Positions 52,143-62,334 of a stretch of DNA of 64,000 nucleotides are shown piece after piece. The notes under the pieces were generated by a model. The model saw nothing but the letters and a program-made list of their open reading frames with translations, had not been told where the DNA came from and ran no database searches. Source of the DNA: PGYR01 sp048267165 (GTDB lineage Bacteria; Bacteroidota; Ignavibacteria; Kapaibacteriales; UBA2268); NCBI GenBank assembly GCA_048267165.1, contig JBLWYD010000012.1:18891-82890 (forward strand). Direction: 5' to 3'. The translations under genes were made by a program, and so were the position numbers. The number at the start of each line of letters is the position of its first letter. Position 1 is the first letter of the stretch.

Positions 52143-53705
52143 ATGGAAAATAACAGAGAAATCGAACGAAAGATTGAGCTGCTCCAAAAGAAAAAGGACG
52201 AAGCCCAACAGGGTGGCGGTAAAGATAGAATAGAAGCACAGCACAAAAGAGGCAAACTAACAGCCAGAGAGAGACTAGATTTACTACTGGATAAAGGTAG
52301 TTTCACCGAAATGGATATGCTAGCTCATCACCACTCAACTGCTTTCGGATTAGACAAAACTGTTGTTCTAGGAGATGGAGTAGTAACAGGTTATGGTAAT
52401 GTTAATAGTAAAAGTATTTTCACATTCTCACAGGACTTCACAGTACTTGGTGGTTCATTAGCTGAGCAACACGGTAGAAAAATAGTGAAAATAATGGAAA
52501 TGGCATTGAAAAATGGAATGCCAGTCATCGGTTTGAACGATTCGGGTGGAGCTCGTGTACAAGAGGGAGTTATCTCGCTTGGTGCTTATGCAGATATTTT
52601 CTTACAAAATACAATCGCTTCGGGAGTAATCCCACAAATCTCTGTTATTATGGGTCCTTGTGCCGGTGGAGCAGTTTATTCTCCAGCTATAACAGACTTC
52701 GTTATTATGGTCAAAGATACATCATATATGTTTGTAACTGGCCCCAAAGTAGTGAAGACAGTAACTCACGAAGATTTGACACCTGAGAATTTAGGTGGCG
52801 CTTCTATTCACAGCACTAAAAGTGGGGTTGCTCACTTCGTCGCTGACAATGATTTAGAAGCAATCGAAATAGTAAAAAATCTATTAGAATATATACCTAG
52901 TAATAATGCAGAAGCTGCCCCTTTCAAAGAGACAGCCGACCCAATCGATAGAGAAAGTCCAGATCTGAACTATATAGTACCTGCAAATCCGAATCAACCT
53001 TATGATATCAAAAATGTTATAAGAGAAGTCGCAGATGATGGTGAATTCCTAGAAGTTCATCAAGACTATGCAGAAAATATAGTAGTAGGTTTCATTCACT
53101 TAGGTGGCATGTCTATAGGCGTTGTGGCTAATCAGCCAATGGTATTAGCGGGAGTTCTAGACAATGAAGCTTCTCGTAAGGCAGCTAGATTCATCAGATT
53201 TTGCGATGCATTCAATATCCCATTATTAACATTCGAAGATGTACCAGGATTCATGCCTGGTAGAGAGCAGGAATGGGGCGGAATTATATCTAATGGAGCA
53301 AAATTACTTTACGCATACTGCGAAGCGACAGTACCGAAAATCACTGTAATAACAAGAAAAGCTTATGGCGGTGCTTACGACGTAATGAGTAGCAAGCATA
53401 TCAGAGGTGATTTCAACTTTGCTTGGCCTACAGCAGAGATTGCAGTTATGGGTGCAAAAGGTGCAATTGAGATTATATTCAAGAAGCAAGTCGATGAAGC
53501 CGATAACAAAGCTGAGAAGATGATTGAGTTAGAAGATGAGTATAATGAAAAGTTTGCTAATCCATATATAGCAGCTTCTTACGGCTATATCGATGATATT
53601 TTCGAGCCCAAATTTACTAGACAACGATTAATTGATTCATTCAATTTATTGAAAAACAAAGTGGATAAGAATCCACCGAAGAAACATGGTAATATACCTT
53701 TATAG
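52143..53705 (+). CDS. Acyl-CoA carboxylase carboxyltransferase subunit (PccB/MmdA type)
   Basis: A 520-residue carboxyltransferase of the propionyl-CoA carboxylase beta / methylmalonyl-CoA decarboxylase alpha family. It shows KRGKLTARERLDLLLDKGSF, GLNDSGGARVQEGV, IMGPCAGGAVYSPA, FVTGPKVVKTVTHEDLTPENLGGA, and in the second half VPGFMPGREQEWGGII and AYGGAYDVMSSKH. It transfers carboxyl between biotin and an acyl-CoA, most likely propionyl-CoA. The biotin carboxylase and carrier subunits are not in this window. Its end overlaps the next gene by 20 bp. Confidence 0.93.
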   Translation: MENNREIERKIELLQKKKDEAQQGGGKDRIEAQHKRGKLTARERLDLLLDKGSFTEMDMLAHHHSTAFGLDKTVVLGDGVVTGYGNVNSKSIFTFSQDFTVLGGSLAEQHGRKIVKIMEMALKNGMPVIGLNDSGGARVQEGVISLGAYADIFLQNTIASGVIPQISVIMGPCAGGAVYSPAITDFVIMVKDTSYMFVTGPKVVKTVTHEDLTPENLGGASIHSTKSGVAHFVADNDLEAIEIVKNLLEYIPSNNAEAAPFKETADPIDRESPDLNYIVPANPNQPYDIKNVIREVADDGEFLEVHQDYAENIVVGFIHLGGMSIGVVANQPMVLAGVLDNEASRKAARFIRFCDAFNIPLLTFEDVPGFMPGREQEWGGIISNGAKLLYAYCEATVPKITVITRKAYGGAYDVMSSKHIRGDFNFAWPTAEIAVMGAKGAIEIIFKKQVDEADNKAEKMIELEDEYNEKFANPYIAASYGYIDDIFEPKFTRQRLIDSFNLLKNKVDKNPPKKHGNIPL

Positions 53706-54639
53706 AATAATAGTTCTATTAATCTTGGCTTTATTGACTTCGTGTATAGAAGACCCAGTAAAGACAAGTATTGATGATAATTACATTTCGTCCATTGCAA
53801 AGTCGGATTCATATCTTTTTGCGTCTGCTAGCAATGGACAAATTTTCAGGTCTTCCGATGGTGAAGACTGGAATGCTTTAGTACTTAATAACAGCATTTT
53901 GCTACTAGATATAGAAGCAACACCAGACGGTAGATTAGTAGCCAGCGGTGAAAATGGAGTTATTTTCGTAAGCAATAATAATGGTGAGAACTGGAGCAAA
54001 AAAGCGACAGGAGTCTCATCATTCCTCAAAGACTTGGTAATCTATAATGATAGCACTTACTATGCCGGTGGCCGCTCTGGCACATTAATCAGAAGCACCG
54101 ACTTCGGAGCAACTTGGGTAACTATACCCACACCATTCTCCACACAAATCTCAAAACTTTCCCTTATCAACAACAAGATTTACATCGGTTTAAGAACTAA
54201 TACTGAAGGTTCCCCCCTACTTTACGAATACAGCATTGATGCAGATACAGTTACAAGTATAGATATAGAAATCAGCTCTTTCATTACCGACATAGCAGAA
54301 ATCAATAGTGAGATTTATTTCACTGATTATTCTGGATGCTATAAGCTAATAGAAAATGCGGGTTACAGTAAAGAATTAGTCTATAGTACTAGCAATGGAT
54401 TCATCGCTCAGAAAATATTGGGCTATGGCGGTGAAATAGCATTAGTAGGACATAGCGGGTTTAACTTAGGTAAAGTAATAACTGGAATACCGAGTAATCC
54501 TCAAATAAAAGAATTCGAAGAAAGCATTTATTTTAATTCAGGCATAATTTTTTCTAATAAGTTAATTGCGTGCGGTGGCGACGAATTTGAGCTAGCTGTA
54601 TTACAGAACTCAAATTGGAATATCATCAAGTTAAAATAG
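53686..54639 (+). CDS. YCF48/BNR-repeat lipoprotein
   Basis: A 317-residue lipoprotein (Cys20 in LLTSC) with repeated beta-propeller motifs of the photosystem-stability/YCF48 or sortilin kind: FRSSDGEDWNAL, FVSNNNGENWSKKA and IRSTDFGATWVTI. Such proteins serve as assembly scaffolds or surface proteins. It begins inside the last codons of the carboxyltransferase gene. The giant repeat protein starts 44 bp downstream, so a shared transcript with that secreted protein is plausible. Confidence 0.8.
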   Translation: MVIYLYRIIVLLILALLTSCIEDPVKTSIDDNYISSIAKSDSYLFASASNGQIFRSSDGEDWNALVLNNSILLLDIEATPDGRLVASGENGVIFVSNNNGENWSKKATGVSSFLKDLVIYNDSTYYAGGRSGTLIRSTDFGATWVTIPTPFSTQISKLSLINNKIYIGLRTNTEGSPLLYEYSIDADTVTSIDIEISSFITDIAEINSEIYFTDYSGCYKLIENAGYSKELVYSTSNGFIAQKILGYGGEIALVGHSGFNLGKVITGIPSNPQIKEFEESIYFNSGIIFSNKLIACGGDEFELAVLQNSNWNIIKLK

Positions 54640-54683
54640 AGTTTAAAACAAGAAATAAAACAAAAATACTTCCGGAGTTTATT

Positions 54684-57600
54684 ATGAAACGAATAGCAAT
54701 GCTTTGTGCAAGCATATTACTATTAGTATCATCTACCCTAATAGGGCAAATACCTAATAAAATTTCCTACCAAGGATTACTCACAAACACAGCCCTAAAA
54801 CCATTGGCTGACGGCGACTATAACATCGAGTTTAGGATGTATAGTGATGAAAGCAGTGGGCAGATTCTTTGGAATGAGAAGCAAAGGCTAACTCTACAGA
54901 ATGGAGTATTCAACGCTGTTTTGGGTGATGTAAACCCCATAAGCCTGAAGTTTAATCAACGTTATTGGCTTGGGATAAAGTTAGAAAATGAGACCGAAAT
55001 GACCCCGAGAATACCGATGGTGTCGGTACCCTATTCATTCTATGCTGGTTTGTCGGAAGGACTAGCTGAAGATGCGACGGGTGCTGTTTTATCTCTTAAC
55101 GGTTTGGAGGGAGACGTCGAAATAGAAGGTGATAATGGAGTTACTGTTAGCAAAAGCGGTAATAAACTATTAATCAGCAATAAAGTAAGTGCTATTGAGA
55201 CAATTGTATCTTCAAAAGCACAGCTAACAATAGATTTAAACGGAACTGAAGTTGACATAAACATTGCCCCAAAAAGTATATCTGACGAAGAAATATCGGA
55301 CGTAAATTGGGAAACAATTACAGGAAAGCCAAACCTTTTTCAACCGGGTGGTTCAGCTGGTGGTGATTTGGTTGGTGATTATCCGAACCCTACTCTTTCG
55401 AGTAAAGGTGCTTCAACTGGTCAAGTATTAAAATGGAATGGAACGCAATGGGTAGCTGATGATGATATGGTTGGCAGCTTCGAGTTCACCGTTAACAGTC
55501 CACTAACAGGCGACGGCACCAAGATTAATCCGCTTTCAATAAACAAATCTTCGTCAAGCATAGATGGATATTTAACTTCAAATGATTGGACAATCTTTAA
55601 TAACAAGCTAGACAAAGTAACTACAGACGCTATAATACTAGGCGACGGTACAGTAACAAATCCACTTTCAATGGCGAAAGCGAATAGTAACAATAGTGGT
55701 TATTTGGATTCAGATGATTGGAAAAGATTTGATAGTAAGTTAGATGATATAATAACTACTGGTGCTATAATAGGTAAGGGAACAACCGCAAACCCACTGA
55801 GAATGAACAAAGCTACCAACTCGAATGATGGGTATTTGACATTCTCTGATTGGAATACATTTAATAGCAAATTATCGACTGTTAATAGCGAACTTCCAAT
55901 AATTGGAGACGGTTCAATAACTAAACCATTAACTATGGCAAAAGCTTCAGCAACTAAAGACGGTTACCTGTCGGCAACAGATTGGACGAAGTTCAATGCA
56001 CCCAACACAGTGAGTGTAAATACACCACTAGTCGGTGACGGTAGCAGTGGAAACCCAATTACTCTTGGCAAAGCTAATGGAACTACAAGCGGCTTTTTGT
56101 CTTCTGCCGACTGGACGAAATTTAATAGTAAACTAGGGATATTAGTAAGTAACACTCCCCTTTCAGGCGAGGGTACGTCAGCATCTCCATTGATGATTAG
56201 TCAAGCGAATAGCACGGCGAATGGATATTTAAGTTCTGGCGATTGGAATACGTTCAATAACAAATTATCGACTGTAGGTGTGAATGCTCCAATATCAGGA
56301 TCAGGCACGAATCTTGATCCATTGACATTGGTAAGATCAAACGCATCAGTTGACGGTTATCTTGGTGCAACAGACTGGGTAAAATTCGATAGTAAACTAG
56401 ATGCAGTTGTGGCAACAGCACCTATAAATGGTCAGGGAACTACAGCTAGCCCTCTAACTTTATCACAAGCAAATTCCTCAACAGACGGATATTTATCTTC
56501 AGCAGATTGGACGAAATTCAATACTGCTGCAACAGTTTCCGTGTCTGCCCCAATAACTGGTGATGGCACTAGTGGCAGCCCACTTGCAATGTCATCAGCA
56601 AACACTACAGTTGATGGGTATTTGACATCTACAGACTGGAATTCATTTAATAATAAACTAAGCTTAGTCTCAGTTAATGGCCCACTAGTTGGGGACGGAA
56701 CAAGTGCATCACCAATCACATTAGGAAGAGCTGATGCAACAACAAACGGATTCTTAGCTTCTTCTGATTGGAATACATTTAATAATAAGCTAACTAACGT
56801 CTCTGCGAACGCACCGATGACTGGTAACGGTACGTCGGGGAATCCTCTTGTTCTTGTACAAGCGAACGGCACTAACGACGGTTATCTTAGCTCAGCTGAT
56901 TGGACGAAGTTCAACAACTCAGGAACAATCACAGCTTCTGCCCCACTTTCGGGGGATGGCTCAACTGGTAACCCACTTGTAATAGCAATGGCTAATACAA
57001 CAAACGATGGGTATTTAACTTCGACAGATTGGAATACGTTTAATAATAAGCTAACTAATGTCTCTGCATCTGCACCAATGACTGGAAACGGGACTTCGGG
57101 TAATCCTCTAGTTCTTGCACAAGCGAACGGCTCTAACGACGGTTATCTTAGCTCTGCTGATTGGACGAAATTCAATAATTCTGGGACTATCACAGCTTCT
57201 GCCCCACTTTCGGGTGATGGCTCGACTGGTGACCCACTTGTAATAGCGACTGCTAATACTACTACTGATGGATATTTAACGGCTACTGATTGGAATTCAT
57301 TTAACAATAAGCTAGGTTTAGTTTCTGTTAATGGCCCACTAGTTGGAGACGGAACAAGTTCATCACCAATCACATTAGGAAGAGCTGATGCAACAACAAA
57401 CGGATTCTTAGCTTCTTCAGATTGGAACACATTCAACAATAAGCTAACTAACGTCTCTGCATCTGCACCTATGACTGGTAACGGGACTTCAGGGAATCCT
57501 TTAGCATTAGCACAAGCGAACGGTAGCAATGACGGTTATCTTAGCTCGGCTGATTGGACGAAGTTCAACAACTCTGGTACTATCACGGCTTCGGCTCCAC

Positions 57601-60600
57601 TTTCGGGGGATGGCTCAACTGGTAGCCCACTTGTAATAGCGACTGCTACTACTACTGCTGATGGATATTTAACATCTACCGATTGGAACACATTCAATAA
57701 TAAGCTAACAAGCGTCTCTGCATCTGCACCTATGACTGGAAACGGGACTTCGGGTAATCCTCTTGTTCTTGCACAAGCAAACGCTAGTACGAACGGTTAT
57801 CTTAGCTCAGCTGATTGGACGAAGTTCAACAACTCTGGTACTATCACGGCTTCTGCTCCACTATCGGGTGATGGCTCGACTGGTAGCCCACTTGTAATAG
57901 CAACGGCTAATACAACAAACGATGGATATTTAACTTCGACAGATTGGAATACATTTAATAATAAGCTAACTAACGTCTCTGCAAACGCTCCGATGACTGG
58001 AAACGGTACTTCAGGCAACCCTCTTGTTCTTGCACAAGCGAACGGCTCTAACGACGGTTATCTTAGCTCAGCCGATTGGACGAAGTTCAATAACTCTGGG
58101 ACTATCACAGCTTCGGCTCCACTTTCGGGGGATGGCTCAACTGGTAGCCCACTTGTAATAGCAACAGCTAATACAACAAACGATGGGTATTTAACTTCGA
58201 CAGATTGGAATACATTTAACAGTAAGCTTGATGATGTTGCTGTTGACGGCACTAGCGTTATAACTGGGGACGGTACTGTTGCTACTCCACTTACAATCGA
58301 TTCAGCTACCTCGGCTCGTTCAGGGTATTTAACTTCGTATGACTGGGATAGATTTAACACTATGGCTTCTTCGACAGTAACGGTTAGCTCACCACTATCA
58401 GGAATCGGAACTTCTGGTGATCCAATCGCTATTGCAACGGCTAATACAACAAACGATGGATACTTAACAGCTACTGATTGGAACACATTTAACAGTAAGC
58501 TTGATGATGTTGCTGTTGACGGCACTAGCGTTATTACTGGGGACGGTACTGTTGCTACTCCACTTACAATCGATTCAGCTACCTCGGCTCGTTCAGGGTA
58601 TTTAACTTCTTACGATTGGGATAGATTTAACACGATGGCTTCTTCGACTGTTACAGTTAGCTCACCGCTATCGGGAATCGGAACATCTGGTGATCCAATC
58701 GCTATCGCAACTGCTAATACAACAAACGATGGATATTTAACTTCTTCTGATTGGAACACATTCAACAGTAAGCTAAGCGATGTCGCTGTTGACGGCACTA
58801 GCGTTATAACTGGGGACGGTACTGTTGCTACTCCACTTACAATCGATTCAGCTACCTCGGCTCGTTCAGGGTATTTAACTTCGTATGACTGGGATAGATT
58901 TAACACTATGGCTTCTTCGACAGTAACGGTTAGCTCACCACTATCAGGAATCGGAACTTCTGGTGATCCAATCGCTATTGCAACGGCTAATACAACAAAC
59001 GATGGATACTTAACAGCTACTGATTGGAACACATTTAACAGTAAGCTTGATGATGTTGCTGTTGACGGCACTAGCGTTATTACTGGGGACGGTACTGTTG
59101 CTACTCCACTTACAATCGATTCAGCTACCTCGGCTCGTTCAGGGTATTTAACTTCTTACGATTGGGATAGATTTAACACTATGGCTTCTTCGACTGTGAC
59201 TGTTAGCTCACCGCTATCGGGAATCGGAACATCTGGTGATCCAATCGCTATCGCAACTGCTAACACAACAAACGATGGATATTTAACTTCTTCTGATTGG
59301 AACACGTTCAATAGCAAACTATCGACTGTATCTGTGGAATTGAACAACCCAATAAAAGGTGATGGTACAACGGCTGATAAACTACGTATGGATTCGGCTA
59401 CTTCAACTCGCTCGGGTTATTTAACTTTAACTGATTGGAATAAATTTAATAGTAGTTCGATTGATTCAATTAAAGTTTCTACCCCTTTAACTGGCAATGG
59501 TATTACAAATAGTATTTCTATTCCTAAAGCAACTAACTCTGTCCATGGATATCTTAGTTCAGGCGATTGGAATACGTTCAACAACAAATTATCCGAAGTT
59601 GTTATAGCTAATAATATTCCCCTTTCGGGTAGAGGCTTAAGCGGTGATTCATTGACTATTGCGACTGCAAACACAACTACTGACGGATATTTAACTGCAG
59701 CTAATTGGAATACATTCAACAACAAACTCTCAAATGTAGCAGTAAATGGGCCTATTACAGGTAATGGAACTATTGGAAATGAATTAACAATTGGAAGAGC
59801 TGATGGTACAACTAATGGCTACTTAGGTTCTACCGATTGGACTACTTTCAATAATAAATTAACTAATATTACTTTAGCTGGTGGAACACCACTTAGTGGT
59901 AGTGGAACGACCGGTAGTCCTTTGACTATTTCGACTGCAAATACAACTACTGACGGATTCTTAACAGCAGCCAATTGGAACACATTCAATAGCAAACTTT
60001 CGACTGTTAACGCTACTTCTCCTATTACAGGAAATGGAACTTCTGGTAATCCTCTGAAAATGGATTCGGCAACTGCTTCTAATGGCGGTTATCTTTCTGC
60101 TAATGACTGGTCTAGATTCAACAGCAACTCGACTGCAACGGTAATTACAACTTTACCTGTTCGTGGTGATGGTTCTACAAGTGATAGAATAAGAATGGAT
60201 CAAGCAAATACAACTACTGATGGTTATTTAACATCTTCAAATTGGAATACATTTAACGGGAAACTTTCATCCGTGTCTATTGCTACGGGGACTCCTATTA
60301 CTGGTAATGGTACATCAACTACTCCATTAGTATTAGCAAAATCAAGTGGAAGTGTGAATGGTTATCTGAGTTCGGGCGATTGGACTACTTTCAACAACAA
60401 ATTATCAGCTGTAAGCGCTACTGCTCCAATTACTGGCTCTGGTACTTCGGGTAGTCCACTGAAAATGGACTCTGTTGGTTTTTCCAATCCTGGGTATATG
60501 ACTACAGATGATTATATAACTTTCTATAGTAAATTGAGTTCAGTTTATACTCAAATCGGAGGTGTTATTACGGGTAATGGTACTTCGGGTGATAGACTAA

Positions 60601-62318
60601 AAATTGCCCAAGCTAATGCTACTACAGACGGTTATTTATCTTCTACAGATTGGAATACTTTTAATAACAAACTTTCAGCTATGAATGTAGTTACAGAATT
60701 ACCAGTGAAAGGAAATGGAACTTCTGGCAATCCTTTGAAAATGGATTCGGCAACTGCTTCAAATGCTGGTTACCTAACAGCAAATGATTGGACTAGATTC
60801 AATAACAACTCATCTTCAACTGTATATACTACACTCCCTGTACGTGGTGATGGTACGTCTGGTGATAGAATAAGAATGGATGCAGCTGGAACAAGTACCA
60901 ATGGTTACTTAACTATGGGAGATTGGAATAATTTCAATAATAAGCTAAGTGCTTTGCATATTAGTACTGTATTTACTGGTAGTGGAGTTAACTCAGGTAG
61001 TCCATTGGATATTGAATATGCTTCGCCTACTCAAAAAGGTATCGTAAGTAAAAACGCTCAAACTTTCGGTGGTGAAAAAACCTTCGCTGATGGTGTGAGT
61101 ATTCAAGATAGAAATCCACTTAGATTATATGATTCAGGCAATACTAATTATATAGCTCTTAGATCGGCTGCTTCACTTAGTGCAAACTACACTCTTACTC
61201 TACCCAATGGTGTAGGTACTAGTGGTCAATTCTTAACTACTGACGGTAGTGGAAATATGTCTTGGACTACTTCGACTGCTGGGACTGGGTATATTACTTA
61301 TGGTACTGATAGTACACAACAAACGGCATTAATGTCTGAGTATATTTTCGATGTATCGAATGAGACTGTTGCTTCTGGCGGAGCATTAGGTGCAAAGATC
61401 ACAGCTAAAGGTGGTACGAGTACTGGTTCGGCAACAGGGTTGACAGTACAAGCAACAGTGAATGGTGGTTCGAGCGATGCCGTTTCAATAAAAGCTGTAG
61501 CAACTAACAGCGGCACCGGAAAAGAAATCGCTCTGGATGCCGAAGGTGTTATCACAACTGACAATTCTTACGCTATCAACGATACTACTGTGCTAAATAA
61601 TAAGAACCAAAGTGTGTTCGTTGGTAATTCGGCTGGTAGTAGTATTACTAATGGAACAAGCAATGTAGTAGTTGGATTTGAGTCTATGAAATCATCGACT
61701 ACTGCTAGCAACAACGTAGTAGTAGGTAATAAAACGGCAACTAGTTTGGCTGGTAATTCGAACGTACTAGTAGGTAATAGTATAACTATTGGCAATAGCG
61801 CAGCTGATAGCAATAACGTAGCAATAGGTAAAGGGTCGAGAATTAATAGTGGCAATGCATTCTCATCTGCAATTGGTTCATTAGCACAAGTGGATGCAAA
61901 CCACACAGTTGTATTAGGTGCTATAGACGGTGTGAACGGAGCTGATAGTTCTGCGAATGTGGGAATTGGTACACAAGCACCAGATGCTAGGTTACAAGTG
62001 ATTTCGACTGACGCTAGTACTCACGCTCTTAAAGTTGGGGGTTCCAACTCAGGTGAATATGGTACAATGAATTTTGCTTCAATTTGGAAGGGGACAAGCA
62101 CTACTCCACCTAAAGGATATTCTATCTACTATTACAATAATAACCAAACAAACCTTATTTCTTTACCTGCCGGTGAAGATGGTCAAGTTTGCTTTGTCAT
62201 GAATAAGTCTGGACTCAAAATCACTATTGACTCTGATCCTCAAGACTATGAGATAGGTAATGGAGAGTTACAAATGTTTCTATTCTTTGGTAGTTATTGG
62301 ACAAGAGTTACTATATAA
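54684..62318 (+). CDS. Giant secreted repeat protein with trimeric-adhesin-like tail
   Basis: An exported protein of about 2544 residues. Residues 1-22 are a signal peptide. A domain to about 140 (NKISYQGLLTNTALKPLADG ... VPYSFYAG) is common to large FCB surface proteins. A short linker is followed by 41 repeats of about 40-46 residues, each of the form GDGT-x2-NPL ... DGYL-x-x-xDW-x-x-FN-x-KL, at about 55485-60957. After residue 2110 come FGGEKTFADGV, TLPNGVGTSGQFLTTDG and a YadA-head-like stretch (NVVVGNKTAT, NVAIGKGSR) and NVGIGTQAP. It ends in a small beta domain with no T9SS signal visible. The DGYLSSxDW unit is known from phage tail-fibre-like and adhesin-like proteins. ATG 54684, with GGAG before it, is preferred over 54615. 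Confidence 0.88.
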   Translation: MKRIAMLCASILLLVSSTLIGQIPNKISYQGLLTNTALKPLADGDYNIEFRMYSDESSGQILWNEKQRLTLQNGVFNAVLGDVNPISLKFNQRYWLGIKLENETEMTPRIPMVSVPYSFYAGLSEGLAEDATGAVLSLNGLEGDVEIEGDNGVTVSKSGNKLLISNKVSAIETIVSSKAQLTIDLNGTEVDINIAPKSISDEEISDVNWETITGKPNLFQPGGSAGGDLVGDYPNPTLSSKGASTGQVLKWNGTQWVADDDMVGSFEFTVNSPLTGDGTKINPLSINKSSSSIDGYLTSNDWTIFNNKLDKVTTDAIILGDGTVTNPLSMAKANSNNSGYLDSDDWKRFDSKLDDIITTGAIIGKGTTANPLRMNKATNSNDGYLTFSDWNTFNSKLSTVNSELPIIGDGSITKPLTMAKASATKDGYLSATDWTKFNAPNTVSVNTPLVGDGSSGNPITLGKANGTTSGFLSSADWTKFNSKLGILVSNTPLSGEGTSASPLMISQANSTANGYLSSGDWNTFNNKLSTVGVNAPISGSGTNLDPLTLVRSNASVDGYLGATDWVKFDSKLDAVVATAPINGQGTTASPLTLSQANSSTDGYLSSADWTKFNTAATVSVSAPITGDGTSGSPLAMSSANTTVDGYLTSTDWNSFNNKLSLVSVNGPLVGDGTSASPITLGRADATTNGFLASSDWNTFNNKLTNVSANAPMTGNGTSGNPLVLVQANGTNDGYLSSADWTKFNNSGTITASAPLSGDGSTGNPLVIAMANTTNDGYLTSTDWNTFNNKLTNVSASAPMTGNGTSGNPLVLAQANGSNDGYLSSADWTKFNNSGTITASAPLSGDGSTGDPLVIATANTTTDGYLTATDWNSFNNKLGLVSVNGPLVGDGTSSSPITLGRADATTNGFLASSDWNTFNNKLTNVSASAPMTGNGTSGNPLALAQANGSNDGYLSSADWTKFNNSGTITASAPLSGDGSTGSPLVIATATTTADGYLTSTDWNTFNNKLTSVSASAPMTGNGTSGNPLVLAQANASTNGYLSSADWTKFNNSGTITASAPLSGDGSTGSPLVIATANTTNDGYLTSTDWNTFNNKLTNVSANAPMTGNGTSGNPLVLAQANGSNDGYLSSADWTKFNNSGTITASAPLSGDGSTGSPLVIATANTTNDGYLTSTDWNTFNSKLDDVAVDGTSVITGDGTVATPLTIDSATSARSGYLTSYDWDRFNTMASSTVTVSSPLSGIGTSGDPIAIATANTTNDGYLTATDWNTFNSKLDDVAVDGTSVITGDGTVATPLTIDSATSARSGYLTSYDWDRFNTMASSTVTVSSPLSGIGTSGDPIAIATANTTNDGYLTSSDWNTFNSKLSDVAVDGTSVITGDGTVATPLTIDSATSARSGYLTSYDWDRFNTMASSTVTVSSPLSGIGTSGDPIAIATANTTNDGYLTATDWNTFNSKLDDVAVDGTSVITGDGTVATPLTIDSATSARSGYLTSYDWDRFNTMASSTVTVSSPLSGIGTSGDPIAIATANTTNDGYLTSSDWNTFNSKLSTVSVELNNPIKGDGTTADKLRMDSATSTRSGYLTLTDWNKFNSSSIDSIKVSTPLTGNGITNSISIPKATNSVHGYLSSGDWNTFNNKLSEVVIANNIPLSGRGLSGDSLTIATANTTTDGYLTAANWNTFNNKLSNVAVNGPITGNGTIGNELTIGRADGTTNGYLGSTDWTTFNNKLTNITLAGGTPLSGSGTTGSPLTISTANTTTDGFLTAANWNTFNSKLSTVNATSPITGNGTSGNPLKMDSATASNGGYLSANDWSRFNSNSTATVITTLPVRGDGSTSDRIRMDQANTTTDGYLTSSNWNTFNGKLSSVSIATGTPITGNGTSTTPLVLAKSSGSVNGYLSSGDWTTFNNKLSAVSATAPITGSGTSGSPLKMDSVGFSNPGYMTTDDYITFYSKLSSVYTQIGGVITGNGTSGDRLKIAQANATTDGYLSSTDWNTFNNKLSAMNVVTELPVKGNGTSGNPLKMDSATASNAGYLTANDWTRFNNNSSSTVYTTLPVRGDGTSGDRIRMDAAGTSTNGYLTMGDWNNFNNKLSALHISTVFTGSGVNSGSPLDIEYASPTQKGIVSKNAQTFGGEKTFADGVSIQDRNPLRLYDSGNTNYIALRSAASLSANYTLTLPNGVGTSGQFLTTDGSGNMSWTTSTAGTGYITYGTDSTQQTALMSEYIFDVSNETVASGGALGAKITAKGGTSTGSATGLTVQATVNGGSSDAVSIKAVATNSGTGKEIALDAEGVITTDNSYAINDTTVLNNKNQSVFVGNSAGSSITNGTSNVVVGFESMKSSTTASNNVVVGNKTATSLAGNSNVLVGNSITIGNSAADSNNVAIGKGSRINSGNAFSSAIGSLAQVDANHTVVLGAIDGVNGADSSANVGIGTQAPDARLQVISTDASTHALKVGGSNSGEYGTMNFASIWKGTSTTPPKGYSIYYYNNNQTNLISLPAGEDGQVCFVMNKSGLKITIDSDPQDYEIGNGELQMFLFFGSYWTRVTI
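56784..58220 (+). repeat. 261-bp higher-order repeats within the giant protein gene
   Basis: Paired protein repeats recur as an 87-residue (261-bp) module. Module starts are at 56784, 57045, 57438, 57699 and 57960. A single extra 132-bp unit sits between the second and third modules. Modules share long stretches of near-identical DNA (for example the GGTAGCCCACTTGTAATAGC stretch), so they spread recently by duplication rather than by selection on protein alone. Confidence 0.85.
58221..59312 (+). repeat. Four 273-bp tandem modules (two 546-bp copies)
   Basis: Modules start at 58221, 58494, 58767 and 59040, an exact 273-bp (91-residue) period. Synonymous differences alternate: module 1 matches module 3 and module 2 matches module 4. 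For example, TCGTATGACTGG is seen in 1 and 3 and TCTTACGATTGG in 2 and 4. This shows that a 546-bp pair was duplicated as a block very recently. Confidence 0.9.
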
Positions 62319-62334
62319 TTTTATCTACTCTCCC

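Noticed and set aside
56432..59725. Long open frames on the minus strand across the giant repeat gene (up to about 155 codons)
   Set aside because: They share the repeat period of the plus-strand gene, have no signal or start context, and arise because a repeated sequence without stops in one copy stays open in all. They are shadows.
55485..60957. Direct repeats considered as a CRISPR array
   Set aside because: The repeats are in frame, protein-coding, 120-270 bp in period and have no unique spacers; no cas genes are in the window.
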